Below the pieces are notes generated by a model that saw nothing but the letters and a program-made list of their open reading frames with translations, was not told the origin of the DNA and searched no databases. Shown one piece after another: positions 1 to 8,700 of a stretch of 64,000 nt of DNA. Numbering within the stretch: position 1 is the stretch's first letter; the number at the start of each line of letters is the position of its first letter. Both the position numbers and the translations under genes were made by a program. This DNA is from Aquimarina sp040786285 (GTDB taxonomy: Bacteria; Bacteroidota; Bacteroidia; Flavobacteriales; Flavobacteriaceae): positions 1,612,001 to 1,676,000 of the forward strand of contig NZ_JBFMKQ010000001.1 in the NCBI RefSeq assembly GCF_040786285.1. Reading direction: 5' to 3'.

Positions 1-3
1 ACC

Positions 4-324
4 TTAATAATAGAATTGGTCATAATCTATAAAAAGTACTGATATAGAATACAAGGCCATGAGAATCCAACTGATGATAATTACCCAGTATAAAAACGGG
101 TTAGTTGTTCTATCAATGGGCTCAATAAAATAAGTGGTGCCTGATACCAAATCCGGGATTACCCATAGTAGAAATAGAATTCCCCACGCCCATTGCCAAT
201 CCATTATAATGGCAACATACATTAAGATTAATGCTATAATTGTTCGCCATTTTGTAGGGCTGTTTGATCTTGTAGTTTTTGCAGAAGGTGTATTTGGGTT
301 CCTTAATCTTTGAGACTTATTCAT
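4..324 (-). CDS. small three-helix membrane protein, unknown function
   Basis: A 106-residue protein that I cannot assign to a named family. After a basic, Ser/Thr/Asn-rich N-terminal tail of about 27 residues it has three hydrophobic segments, roughly residues 28-43, 44-60 and 77-98, so it is probably an inner-membrane protein. The stop codon lies at the extreme left edge of the window, so the gene is complete. It is 36 bases downstream of the membrane protein ending at 361 on the same strand and probably shares its promoter, which carries an FNR-type box. No catalytic motif is visible. Confidence 0.65.
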   Translation of the reverse strand: MNKSQRLRNPNTPSAKTTRSNSPTKWRTIIALILMYVAIIMDWQWAWGILFLLWVIPDLVSGTTYFIEPIDRTTNPFLYWVIIISWILMALYSISVLFIDYDQFYY

Positions 325-360
325 GGTTAATGGTTTTGTCTAAAACGATCCTAAAAGATA

Positions 361-654
361 CTAAATTTTGATGCCAAATCGAGTCAACATCTTTTTTTCC
401 ATAGACCAGAAAAATTTGAATTGCCCAAATAACCAACCGTAAAAAACCAAAAACACTTGGTATCCAATAAAACTGAGGATAATTGATAAGGGATAGTATA
501 CAAATGTATTTAGATTATCAAGGGTAAGCCCCATCAATTTTAGTGCTGGCCTTACAATTGCTATAGATGAAGATCCTGTAATAGCAAATACAAAAAGTAT
601 AATAATCAGGTCAAAAGGTTTTTCTAGTTCCCAACGTTGCATCAGTTTTTTCAT
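361..654 (-). CDS. DUF6787-like small membrane protein
   Basis: A 97-residue membrane protein with two or three hydrophobic segments (about residues 14-35, 50-75) and a basic C-terminus. The N-terminal pattern of a Trp-containing basic start followed by a helix ending in AITGSSS resembles the family DUF6787, often mislabelled as a diacylglyceryl transferase in flavobacterial genomes; this assignment is from memory of the family. It is the first gene of a two-gene minus-strand unit. Its upstream region has a TAnnTTTG element and an FNR-type palindrome whose centre is about 41.5 bases before the predicted transcription start, suggesting control by a Crp/Fnr regulator. Confidence 0.65.
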   Translation of the reverse strand: MKKLMQRWELEKPFDLIIILFVFAITGSSSIAIVRPALKLMGLTLDNLNTFVYYPLSIILSFIGYQVFLVFYGWLFGQFKFFWSMEKKMLTRFGIKI

Positions 655-673
655 AGTTTAAATTTTTATGAGA

Positions 674-681
674 CAAACTTA
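674..681 (-). promoter_or_regulatory. Bacteroidota -7 element (TAnnTTTG) of the minus-strand unit
   Basis: The minus strand reads TAAGTTTG, an exact match to the Bacteroidota -7 consensus TAnnTTTG. It predicts a transcription start near 669, about 15 bases before the start codon at 654. The FNR-type box at 704-717 is then centred at about -41.5. Confidence 0.5.
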
Positions 682-703
682 TATGAAGCAAGTAGAATTG
701 TCT

Positions 704-717
704 TTGATCTATATCAA
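704..717. promoter_or_regulatory. FNR/CRP-type box 1, perfect palindrome
   Basis: TTGATCTATATCAA is a perfect TTGAT-N4-ATCAA palindrome, the classical FNR-type site. It lies in the 143-base region between divergent genes and, relative to the minus-strand TAnnTTTG element, is at the class II activator position. The nearby Crp/Fnr protein (4575-5135) carries the E-x-x-S-R pattern in its recognition helix that in E. coli FNR reads TTGAT, but which regulator binds is inference. Confidence 0.6.
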
Positions 718-746
718 AATGAAATAAGATTTCAAAAAAGATGATT

Positions 747-760
747 TTGATATAGGTCAA
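747..760. promoter_or_regulatory. FNR/CRP-type box 2, one mismatch
   Basis: TTGATATAGGTCAA matches TTGAT-N4-ATCAA with one mismatch in the second half-site. Its centre (753.5) is about 41.5 bases upstream of the start predicted from the plus-strand TAGTTTTG element at 783-790, the same geometry that box 1 has toward the minus-strand promoter. Confidence 0.55.
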
Positions 761-782
761 AAAATATACCCTATGAGCCTCA

Positions 783-790
783 TAGTTTTG
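783..790 (+). promoter_or_regulatory. Bacteroidota -7 element of the envelope operon
   Basis: TAGTTTTG fits TAnnTTTG and predicts transcription starting around 795, only a few bases before the ATG at 798. The first mRNA of the operon may therefore be nearly leaderless. FNR-type box 2 is in class II position upstream. Confidence 0.5.
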
Positions 791-797
791 TCCCGTT

Positions 798-1214
798 ATG
801 AAAAATCAAATTCAAAAATATATAACCAGTTGTATGGTGATCATACTACTTTTCTCATGCTCTGGTAAGAAAAATCAATTACTAGGTGCCTGGAGCTTAG
901 AGAGCAATTTTTATAGAGCTACGTATGAAATTGTTGAAGATGATGGAAAAATAAAAGCCAAGGTTTTGTATTACAATGACGACACAACAGCATATCAATA
1001 TGATGGACAGACACCTCAGTATTTATTTTCTGATTTGAAAGAAAAAGAAAACAGATACATAGATGCTGTTTCTGGTGCTACTAATACCGAAACAAACTAT
1101 CCTAATATTAAAGTTATAAGTCAGGATAGTTTGGAAGTGACTACTTATCTCGTCAACAAACCTTTAAAAGAAATCTGGATTAGAAAAATTAATAATAAAA
1201 AAATATATGAATAG
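798..1214 (+). CDS. lipoprotein of unknown function, first gene of envelope operon
   Basis: A 138-residue lipoprotein: a basic start, a hydrophobic stretch and a lipobox ending LLFSC at about residue 21. The rest is mainly beta, with alternating polar and hydrophobic residues as in small lipocalin-like or DUF2147-like folds (residues 27-135), and no catalytic motif that I recognise. It is expressed first in an operon that continues to 4518 and overlaps the next gene by 8 bases, so translation of the two is probably coupled. An FNR-type box sits upstream. Function unknown. Confidence 0.7.
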   Translation: MKNQIQKYITSCMVIILLFSCSGKKNQLLGAWSLESNFYRATYEIVEDDGKIKAKVLYYNDDTTAYQYDGQTPQYLFSDLKEKENRYIDAVSGATNTETNYPNIKVISQDSLEVTTYLVNKPLKEIWIRKINNKKIYE

Positions 1215-2364
1215 AATCTATCAAATTATAGGCTTTGGTCTTCTTGTATTTGTGTTTACAAGATGTACCCCAGACGATATCAGAAATATAGCGGGAACTA
1301 CAAGCCCTACAGACCCAACTGTTCCCATATCTTCTGAAGTAAAACCTATTGATATAAATACTGAAGGTTTTGATCTTCTGGAAAAAATGCAGGGACATTG
1401 GGTAGGTAAAAACCGTGTTATTGCCGATGATTATGATTGGTTTGCTTTCGACTATCGAGCCAACGCACCATCCCAAATCCATGGCATATTTGAAGGAGGA
1501 TCTGCTGGAAATCTGCTTACTTCTTTTTTTGTCACCGACTTTAAAAATACCCGAACTATTATGGCTCGTAATGGTGGATTGCTTAATGGTATATATAGGA
1601 CAAGCTATTTTGTGTTAGATAGTATACGAAATGATGAAAACGGCAAATATTTTCGATTAGTTGATGCAAAAGGCGGTATAGGTGTGATGTATATGGAGTT
1701 GCGGTTTAAGCAAGATAGCCTCTACTGGAATGCCTATACCAGCCGATTGGGAATCATAGTGCCTCCATCACGACATATGACTTTTAAAGGAAAGAAAATG
1801 AATCTGGATTTGGCACAAACGGCTGCAACGACTGTAGGTTTTCCTCAAAATACTCCTGCAGTAGATTTTTCTAACGGATTTGTAGAGGAAAACCTTTATA
1901 TAAATCCGGGAGATAGCAAAGCTAAGTCTGCTACCTTTTTGGCACAAGCGGAAGATAATGGAGACGTGTTTAGTTTGGCACAAGAATCTGGAGATCCATA
2001 TAGAATAGATGAGCATTCTCACTTAGGATATTTAACTATTAATATCCAAAGAAATGTTACCATAGAAAACCAAACACTTTTAATACAATTATCAAAACAG
2101 GCACTTACCGATGAGAGTGGGATTTTTGTTACTGATCAAGATGCATTTAATAGTGTATTATTATTTCCATCACTATCTCAGGGAGAGAATCAATTTTTTG
2201 TGACCTATTTACATCCTGGTACTTACTATATAAATGTTACTGCAGATATAAATGGTGATGGATTTATTTCTGAAGGAGACATAACTCATCCCAGACAAAT
2301 GATCACCATCCTACCAGAGCAACAAGCAGAAGTAACCATAAACAACATAACTGTTCAAAATTAA
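1207..2364 (+). CDS. large lipoprotein with C-terminal Ca-loop-like motif, unknown function
   Basis: A 385-residue lipoprotein with a short signal peptide and Cys at about residue 20. The N-terminal half (residues 55-200) is beta-rich, beginning with LLEKMQGHWVG, which looks like the start of a lipocalin-like barrel. The C-terminal domain (about 270-385) resembles a beta sandwich and holds DINGDGFISEGD, an EF-hand/dockerin-like calcium loop. It overlaps the preceding lipoprotein gene by 8 bases and is followed 4 bases later by a haem lipoprotein, so the three are likely co-expressed at the envelope. I do not recognise a named family. Confidence 0.7.
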   Translation: MNRIYQIIGFGLLVFVFTRCTPDDIRNIAGTTSPTDPTVPISSEVKPIDINTEGFDLLEKMQGHWVGKNRVIADDYDWFAFDYRANAPSQIHGIFEGGSAGNLLTSFFVTDFKNTRTIMARNGGLLNGIYRTSYFVLDSIRNDENGKYFRLVDAKGGIGVMYMELRFKQDSLYWNAYTSRLGIIVPPSRHMTFKGKKMNLDLAQTAATTVGFPQNTPAVDFSNGFVEENLYINPGDSKAKSATFLAQAEDNGDVFSLAQESGDPYRIDEHSHLGYLTINIQRNVTIENQTLLIQLSKQALTDESGIFVTDQDAFNSVLLFPSLSQGENQFFVTYLHPGTYYINVTADINGDGFISEGDITHPRQMITILPEQQAEVTINNITVQN

Positions 2365-2368
2365 ATAT

Positions 2369-2731
2369 ATGGATATGTATAAAACCACATTTTTAGCCAT
2401 TATAATTCTTATTGGCCAAAGTTGTACTACCGCTATCATAGAGGAGAGTGTAGCAGAAGAATTACCACCAGTTACACGAATAGTGACCTACGAATCCGAT
2501 GTCCAAAGTATTATGAATAATTTCTGTATTACATGCCATGGTGGTCCTGCACCTAATGCAGGGTTAGATCTTAGTACCTATAGTAATACTAAAAATGCAG
2601 CATTAAACAATGGGCTGGTAGCGCGTATGAATGATGCAACCAACCCCATGCCTCCTAATGGTTTACTTACCCCCCAAATAAGACAATTAGTAGATAAATG
2701 GATCACAGACGGATTACTAGAACAACAATAG
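2369..2731 (+). CDS. c-type cytochrome lipoprotein, single haem
   Basis: A 120-residue lipoprotein (Cys at about residue 19) with one c-type haem motif, CITCH at about residues 52-56, in a small cytochrome domain that ends in an LTPQIRQLVDKWI helix. NPMPP further on supplies a likely distal Met ligand. The arrangement (QSIMNNFCITCH, then L-DLSTY) matches the short cytochrome domain common in Bacteroidota and Planctomycetota proteins. It should be an electron carrier attached to a membrane and exposed to the periplasm. Its haem would be attached by the CcsBA system encoded at 49656-52805. It lies between lipoprotein and YceI genes in the FNR-box operon. Confidence 0.82.
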   Translation: MDMYKTTFLAIIILIGQSCTTAIIEESVAEELPPVTRIVTYESDVQSIMNNFCITCHGGPAPNAGLDLSTYSNTKNAALNNGLVARMNDATNPMPPNGLLTPQIRQLVDKWITDGLLEQQ

Positions 2732-2744
2732 AAACACATTAAAG

Positions 2745-3290
2745 ATGAGAACAGTACTATGTATAATAATGATAATGATTACTCCAATCACCAAGGCTCA
2801 AAAGTATTTTACCAAGACAGGACTTACAGAGTTTAAAGCTTCTGTAGAGGCTTTTGAACCTGTAGAAGCCAAAAATAATAGTACTACGGTAGTGTTTAAA
2901 GAAGATACTGGTGAGTTGGCAGCACTACTTTTTGTAAAAGCTTTTCATTTTGAAATCGCATTGATGGAAGAACATTTTAATGAAAATTATATGGATTCTG
3001 ATGAATTTCCTAAAGCTACTTTCAAAGGAAAAATAGAAGGTTTTGAAGCTTCGAACTTGATAGAAAAAGACAAAGAGTACATACTAAAAGGTATACTTAC
3101 TATTAAAGGAAAGCCTAGAGAGATAGAAACCAAAGTGAAAATAAAACGAATAAACAATTCGATTACCCTTTGTGCCGAATTTGATGTGAATCCAAAAGAT
3201 TTTGACATCAAAATACCTGGAATTGTAAAAAAGAAAATCGCAGAAAAAACCCAAATACTAATCGATTATGAACTTACTCAAAAAAAGTAG
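2745..3290 (+). CDS. YceI family periplasmic protein
   Basis: A 181-residue secreted protein with an N-terminal signal peptide (about residues 1-19) followed by a complete YceI domain: FTKTGLTEFKASV at the start, the NENYMDSDEFPKATFKG segment in the middle and LTIKGKPREIETKVKI in the second half. YceI proteins are lipocalin-like barrels that bind isoprenoid or amphiphilic ligands in the periplasm. In Bacteroidota they often sit beside small c-type cytochromes and DUF5777 barrels, as here. The gene overlaps the next one by 23 bases. Confidence 0.88.
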   Translation: MRTVLCIIMIMITPITKAQKYFTKTGLTEFKASVEAFEPVEAKNNSTTVVFKEDTGELAALLFVKAFHFEIALMEEHFNENYMDSDEFPKATFKGKIEGFEASNLIEKDKEYILKGILTIKGKPREIETKVKIKRINNSITLCAEFDVNPKDFDIKIPGIVKKKIAEKTQILIDYELTQKK

Positions 3291-3657
3291 AATTCTTCTA
3301 TTCTTCTTGGTGATTGTATTAATTGCTGGGTTTGCCACCTACAGAATACTATACAAACCACATACATCTATTGAAGAGCAATCCGCAAAATTTACAGGTA
3401 CTTCTGAAGATTTACTGGCAAAAATCTCTAAAAGTGCTGTTAAATGGGAAGGAACGGTTGTGGAAATTTCAGGAAAAGTAACCTCAAAAGACAAAAAGGG
3501 TTTGATGTTGAATACCGCTATTTATTGCCAATTAATACATCCCGATTTGCTTTTCCATATCCAAGAAAATCAAACCATTTACATTAAAGGCAGAGTAATA
3601 GGCTATGATGATCTATTGGAAGAACTCAAATTAGATAAAACTATTATTATAAAATAA
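3268..3657 (+). CDS. membrane-anchored OB-fold (tRNA_anti-like) protein
   Basis: A 129-residue protein with one N-terminal transmembrane helix (about residues 8-27) and a C-terminal OB-fold of the tRNA_anti-like family (residues 60-128). The pattern VEISGKVTS, then GLMLNTAIYCQL, then IYIKGRVIGYDD is typical of these small Bacteroidota proteins. The domain should face the periplasm. It overlaps the YceI gene by 23 bases and precedes the DUF5777 gene by 6, so it is part of the same transcript. Its ligand is unknown. Confidence 0.72.
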   Translation: MNLLKKSRILLFFLVIVLIAGFATYRILYKPHTSIEEQSAKFTGTSEDLLAKISKSAVKWEGTVVEISGKVTSKDKKGLMLNTAIYCQLIHPDLLFHIQENQTIYIKGRVIGYDDLLEELKLDKTIIIK

Positions 3658-3663
3658 CAACCC

Positions 3664-4518
3664 ATGAACCATAATTATATATTTCTTATCCTTTTTATGT
3701 TTGGTTTTAACATGATATATGCTCAGGATGATTTACTAAAAGAGTTAGAACAAGAGACTGAAGAAGAGAAATTCAGTACTCCAGCTTTTAAAGCTATGAA
3801 AATTGGAAATCTGCAAAGCACAAAAGTAGCCGGGAAAGGGGATTTTTATTTGTATGTATCACATCGTTTCGGAACCTTAAAAGATGGGCTTTCTACTTTT
3901 TTTGGTTTTGATAATGCCAATACCAAAATACAATTGGTTTATGGAGTTTTTAATGAAGTACAGCTGGGGATAAGTAGAGAATCTTTACGTAAAACCTATG
4001 CAGGTTCGGCGAAGATAAGATTGCTTAGTCAATCTGAAAAATTCCCTTTAAATCTTGTTGCATATGGAACCATCAATATAAATACCGCATTACGAAAAGA
4101 TCGCTTTCCCTTTTTAAAATTTGGAGATAGGCTGAGTTATGCAACTCAATTATTGATTTCAAGAAGAATTACTAAAAAACTATCATTAGAGCTAGTACCA
4201 TCTTTTGTAAGACAAAATTTAGTTTTAGAACCATTTCAAGACCATAATCAATATGCATTAGGAGCAGGGGGAAGGTTTAAAATATCCAAAAGAATGTCTT
4301 TTAATCTAGACTATGTCTATAATTTTAGTAGAGCATCAAAATCTATTTATAATAATCCCCTGACTGTTGGGCTTGATATTGAAACTGGAGGGCATGTTTT
4401 TCAATTGTTATTCTCTAACGCACAATCAACAAATGAGCCTGGTTTTATAAGTAACGCAGAAGGTGATTGGAATGATGGAGATGTGTTTTTTGGGTTTAAT
4501 GTAGTACGCGTTTTTTAA
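3664..4518 (+). CDS. DUF5777 family outer-membrane beta-barrel protein
   Basis: A 284-residue protein with a signal peptide ending at IYAQ (about residue 20) and a beta-barrel-like remainder ending in an aromatic residue (VVRVF), as expected for outer-membrane insertion. The conserved opening, an acidic linker followed by FSTPAFKAMKIGNLQST and then DFYLYVSHRFG, is the signature of DUF5777. These barrels accompany YceI and c-type cytochrome genes in many Bacteroidota. It is the last gene of the operon; a bidirectional hairpin separates it from the convergent Crp/Fnr gene. Confidence 0.82.
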   Translation: MNHNYIFLILFMFGFNMIYAQDDLLKELEQETEEEKFSTPAFKAMKIGNLQSTKVAGKGDFYLYVSHRFGTLKDGLSTFFGFDNANTKIQLVYGVFNEVQLGISRESLRKTYAGSAKIRLLSQSEKFPLNLVAYGTININTALRKDRFPFLKFGDRLSYATQLLISRRITKKLSLELVPSFVRQNLVLEPFQDHNQYALGAGGRFKISKRMSFNLDYVYNFSRASKSIYNNPLTVGLDIETGGHVFQLLFSNAQSTNEPGFISNAEGDWNDGDVFFGFNVVRVF

Positions 4519-4543
4519 GTCTAGTTTTTTCATGATTTGTGGG

Positions 4544-4576
4544 AAAGAAGGCTTCTAAATTTCGGAAGTCTTCTTT
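4544..4576. terminator. bidirectional intrinsic terminator
   Basis: AAAGAAGGCTTC at 4544-4555 pairs with GAAGTCTTCTTT at 4565-4576, with one internal mismatch and a 9-base loop, followed by T-rich sequence on the plus strand. It lies between convergent genes and overlaps the stop codon of the Crp/Fnr gene. Confidence 0.6.
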
Positions 4577-5135
4577 ATTTTCCTCGTATTCTACTTAATG
4601 TTTCTTGAGAGATCCCTAGCATTGATGCAATATGCCCTAGATTGGCACGTTGGGTGATTGTAGGAAATGCAGCTATCAATAATTCGTACTTTTCTTTGGC
4701 AGATAAGAAGTAATACCCTTTATAAAAATCATCAAGTAGTGCCATTTGTTCCTCAATAACCAATCTTCCGAAGCGATCCAATCTTGGATATTTGGCATAT
4801 AACTCTTGCCATTGATCATAAGTAATAGACATAAGGATAGATTCTTCGGTAACTTCGAGATATTCTGAAGAAGGTTTTCTTAACATATAACTATGCCAAG
4901 AGGTAACTAACATGTTTTCGGGATAAATCCAATAAGTGATATCTTTTCCGTTTTGATAGAAATAGGTTCTGGCAGTACCTTCAACAATAAAATACAAGCG
5001 ATTACATGTTTTTCCTTCTTCCAGTAGAACTTTTCCTTTATCAAGTTTTTCCGTTAATATGAGATTTACAATTTCCTCCTCGGTCTCTGAAGGCAGATTT
5101 ATATATTGTTTGATATAGGTTATAAATGGATTCAT
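4575..5135 (-). CDS. Crp/Fnr family transcriptional regulator
   Basis: A 186-residue one-component regulator with an N-terminal cyclic-nucleotide-binding-like domain (about residues 20-110, including KGKVLLEEGKTCNRLYFIVEG) and a short C-terminal helix-turn-helix (residues 150-186, NLGHIASMLGISQETLSRIRG). The protein has a single Cys, so it cannot carry the Fe-S cluster of classical FNR; its signal is unknown. The recognition helix has E-T-L-S-R, matching the E-x-x-S-R pattern that contacts TTGAT half-sites in FNR. Two such boxes lie at 704-717 and 747-760, making the adjacent envelope operon its most obvious target, though that is inference. Confidence 0.85.
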   Translation of the reverse strand: MNPFITYIKQYINLPSETEEEIVNLILTEKLDKGKVLLEEGKTCNRLYFIVEGTARTYFYQNGKDITYWIYPENMLVTSWHSYMLRKPSSEYLEVTEESILMSITYDQWQELYAKYPRLDRFGRLVIEEQMALLDDFYKGYYFLSAKEKYELLIAAFPTITQRANLGHIASMLGISQETLSRIRGK

Positions 5136-5214
5136 ATTTTAAAGATATGGATTAATAGCATTGAATTCATCTTGACTTTTTGTTTTTGACCGAAAATGAG
5201 TTGAAATTTGACCA

Positions 5215-5573
5215 GATGAGGCACTTTTTGAAAGCTATACCAGCGCTACAGATAAGAAAAGTAACGAAATATGGGTGAACTTCAGTCATTTTTTAGGAAA
5301 TAGAAAAAGTCAAGATGAGTTCATTAAGTAGACAAAATATTGTTGATCTAAACTAAAAACTTTTTTGGCCTATTAATGATTAAGACTAAAAGTTTGATTC
5401 GTAGGAATTAAATATAAGAATTGAATTGATTCTGGATTATTTTTAATTTACTAGTATAAAACAATAAAAATTATGTAAAATAGAATTTCTGTAAATCAAT
5501 TGGTTTCGAGAGAATTAAGTTAGAATCTACGATCCAAAAGTTCGATAATTGTCCGCTTGGCGCTACTAAGTAA
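5215..5573 (+). pseudogene. possible decayed gene, two disconnected frames
   Basis: Frame 5215-5331 gives 38 sense codons with a natural-looking composition (for example NEIWVNFSHFLGNRK) and a stop; frame 5484-5573 gives 29 codons (for example GFERIKLESTIQKFDN) and a stop abutting an intrinsic terminator. Neither has a start codon and I recognise no family. They could be remains of one or two genes ended by that terminator, or chance. Confidence 0.22.
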
Positions 5574-5606
5574 AAAGCTCCAGAACATTTCTGGAGCTTT
5601 TTTATT
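5572..5606. terminator. strong bidirectional terminator hairpin
   Basis: A 14-bp perfect stem (5572-5585 with 5589-5602, loop CAT, core GCTCCAGAA) flanked by A-runs and T-runs on both sides. On the minus strand it lies about 115 bases after the stop of the giant secreted protein and is its best terminator candidate. Confidence 0.75.
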
Positions 5607-5719
5607 TAATTATTAAGATGTAGAATTCGATGAGTCAAAAAGCCTGGATTAGGTGGTAGGAGAATCTCTCCTTTTGTCTACTACATATTTATCTTTGAAT
5701 TTATCTATTCTCTTATACT

Positions 5720-8700
5720 TTAGTGTTTAATCACTATCTTTTCATATACAGTTCCTTTAGGAATAAAATCCCCTCGTAATAAGTATATCCCCTCTTGTAA
5801 ATGATCAACTTTTATATATTCCTGTAATTGTTCTTGATTAAAATGATGAATTTTCTTTCCTGTCATAGTATAAATCTCTAAACTTTCAAGATTCGAAAAA
5901 TTTAGAACTCTTATATAATCTGAAGCAGGATTAGGAAATACTTCTAAAATTGGACTGGGATTATTTACTATTACAGTTCTAATTACCTCATCTGCCATAT
6001 TACCATTACTATCTGTTGCATTGTATGAAATATAATATGTACCGGTAGCATCTATAAAATTAGAACTATCAATAACCACTTCAGATCCATCATTTGTAAT
6101 GGCTCCTAACTCAATATAGTCAGAGCCTTTTGTGATTACTTGAGGATCGTCTCCTAACAAAGTAATTACCGGTGGTATATTATCTTCTACCGTAACCAAA
6201 GCATTACAGCTACTCATGTTACCCGAGGAATCAGTTGCTGTAAGTGTAACTGTATGGATGCCTACATCGGCTAACGAAAACTGAACTCTGTTTAAGGTTA
6301 AAACAACTCCACAAGCATCACTAGAACCGTTGTCAATATCGGCTGCAGTGATGGTAGCATTTCCTGAAGCGTCTAATTGAATCGTTATGTCCTGACAAAC
6401 TACCATGGGTTGTGTAGTATCTTCTACCGTTACTGTCGCTGTATTAGATTCTGAGTTTCCGTTGATATCGGTTACCGTTAACGTTACTGTGTTTGTTCCG
6501 ACATGAGTACAATCAAAAGAAATACTATCTAAACTCATCGATTGTATTCCACAGGTATCTGCAGAACCATTATCAATCTGAGCTGGAGTGATGGTTGCAT
6601 TTCCTGAAGCGTCTAGCTGTACTGTTATATTTTGAGTTACAACCGTTGGTGCAATAGTATCTTCTACGGTTACTGTAGCCGTATTTGAAGCCGAATTTCC
6701 ATTCACATCAGCTACCGTTAAAGTCACTGTATTTGCTCCAATATTTGTACAATCAAAGCTAGTGGTGTCTAAACTGATCGATTGAACTCCACAATTATCC
6801 GAAGAACTATTATCGATAAGAGCGGGAGTGATGGTTGCATTTCCTGTGGCATCTAATGATACCGTAATGTTTTGTGTTACCACCGTTGGCGCAACAGTAT
6901 CTTCTACCGTTACCGTAGCTGTATTCGAAGCGGAGTTTCCATTGACATCGGTTACAGTCAAGGTCACTGTGTTTGTTCCGACATTCGTACAATCAAATGA
7001 GGTAGTATCTAAACTCATCGATTGGATTCCACATGCATCTGAGGAACCATTATCTATTTGCGCTGGTGTTATACTTGCACTTCCTGAAGCATCTAATTGT
7101 ACAGTGATATCTTGAGTGATTATACTTGGTGTTACGTTATCTTCCACCGTTACTGTAGCTGTATTCGAAGCCGAGTTTCCATTAACATCAGTTACAGTCA
7201 AAGTCACAGTGTTTGTTCCGACCATAGTGCAATCAAATGAAGTTGTATCTAAATTCATGGATTGAATTCCACAGGTATCGGATGAATTATTATCTATCTG
7301 TGCAGGAGTGATACTTACACTTCCTGAAGCATCTAACTGTACGGTGATATTTTGGGTAACAACGGTTGGAAGAATCTTATCTTCTATCGTTACGGTTGCT
7401 GTTTTGGTATCAGAATTTCCGTTTATATCGGTTACGGTTAAGGTCACTGTATTTGCTCCAACATTGGTACAATCAAAAGATGTACTATCTAAACTCATCG
7501 ATTGTATTCCGCAGTTATCAGTAGAACCATTATCAATCTGAGCAGGTGTGATACTTGCACTTCCTGAAGCATCTAACTGTACGGTGATATCTTGTGTTAC
7601 TATTGTTGGGTTAGTAGTATCTACTGTACTAAAACTTCCTTCTGATGAAAAAGCTGATCCTGCAAAACTATGGTCTACAGCTTGTACTTTAAAAGTATAA
7701 TTAGTAGTACAAGCAGCAGGAAGTTTATATATGTAATTAGTGCTTTGTCCTGCATTCCCTTTAGCAGGAAGTTTACGCCATCCATCATTTTCTTGTGCCA
7801 TTGGGCTAACTTTGTATGCTGAGCTTGCCGAAGCATCTTTTATATATACATTATAACTTAATCCATTGCTAGGAGTTTCTGTATCTGTACTGGCTGTCCA
7901 GCTTAAGGTTACCTCATCTCCATTAACCACAGCTGTTGGATTCGTTGGGGCTGTAGGTACTGTGTTTGAAGTAGCTATATTGTTAATATATATTTTTGAA
8001 ATGAAGGAACTATTTGTAACCCCTGCCAACGCTATATCTAGATCGCCATCATTATCATAGTCTCCCCAAACAGCATCACTAACCACTATGTGTGGTAAAT
8101 CATCAGTAATAAGGTGCGTAAAAACACCTGCGGTATTCGTATATATTCTAGTTGAGGCGGTGCCTCCAGAGCCTGTTAATAATATATCTAAGTCACCGTC
8201 ATTATCATAATCTCCCCAAGCTGCCGAACCTTCTTGCACACCTAATAAATTGGCTGTTGCAAGTTCGGTGAAACTTCCGGCTGTATTGGTGTATACTTTT
8301 GTCACTCTAGCGCTTCCTGTATATCCAGACAACAAAATATCTAGATCGCCATCATTATCATAATCTCCCCAAGCAGTTGAACTATACGATACTCCTGTTA
8401 AATTGGCTGAGGTAAGTTCTGTAAAAACACCATTATTGTTGGTATAGATTTTTGATATATCTAAACTCCCTGTATATCCGGTTAATAATACATCTAAATC
8501 CCCATCATTGTCATAATCGCCCCAATCTACAGAACCGCTACTTAATCTTGGGAAACTGGCTGTTACTAGTTCTGTAAAAGCGCCAGCGTTATTAGTAAAT
8601 ATTTTAGAAATACCTCCCGTTAAGAATATATCTAAATCCCCATCATTATCATAATCTCCCCAAGCCACATCTCCAAAGGCTATTCCTGGTAGGTTAGCAG

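Larger units (their letters stand above)
5136..5719. other. 584-base non-coding stretch with gene debris
   Basis: No intact gene is visible. Two short open frames without start codons read as protein-like on the plus strand, at 5215-5331 and 5484-5573. The second ends directly at the terminator stem at 5572. The rest is AT-rich with no recognised RNA gene. Confidence 0.5.

Noticed and set aside
4575..5135. classical oxygen-sensing FNR
   Set aside because: Only one cysteine is present, so an FNR-type Fe-S cluster is not possible.
5658..5676. short AGGAGA/TCTCCT hairpin with a few T residues
   Set aside because: Six-bp stem and weak T-run; the 14-bp hairpin at 5572-5606 is the convincing terminator.
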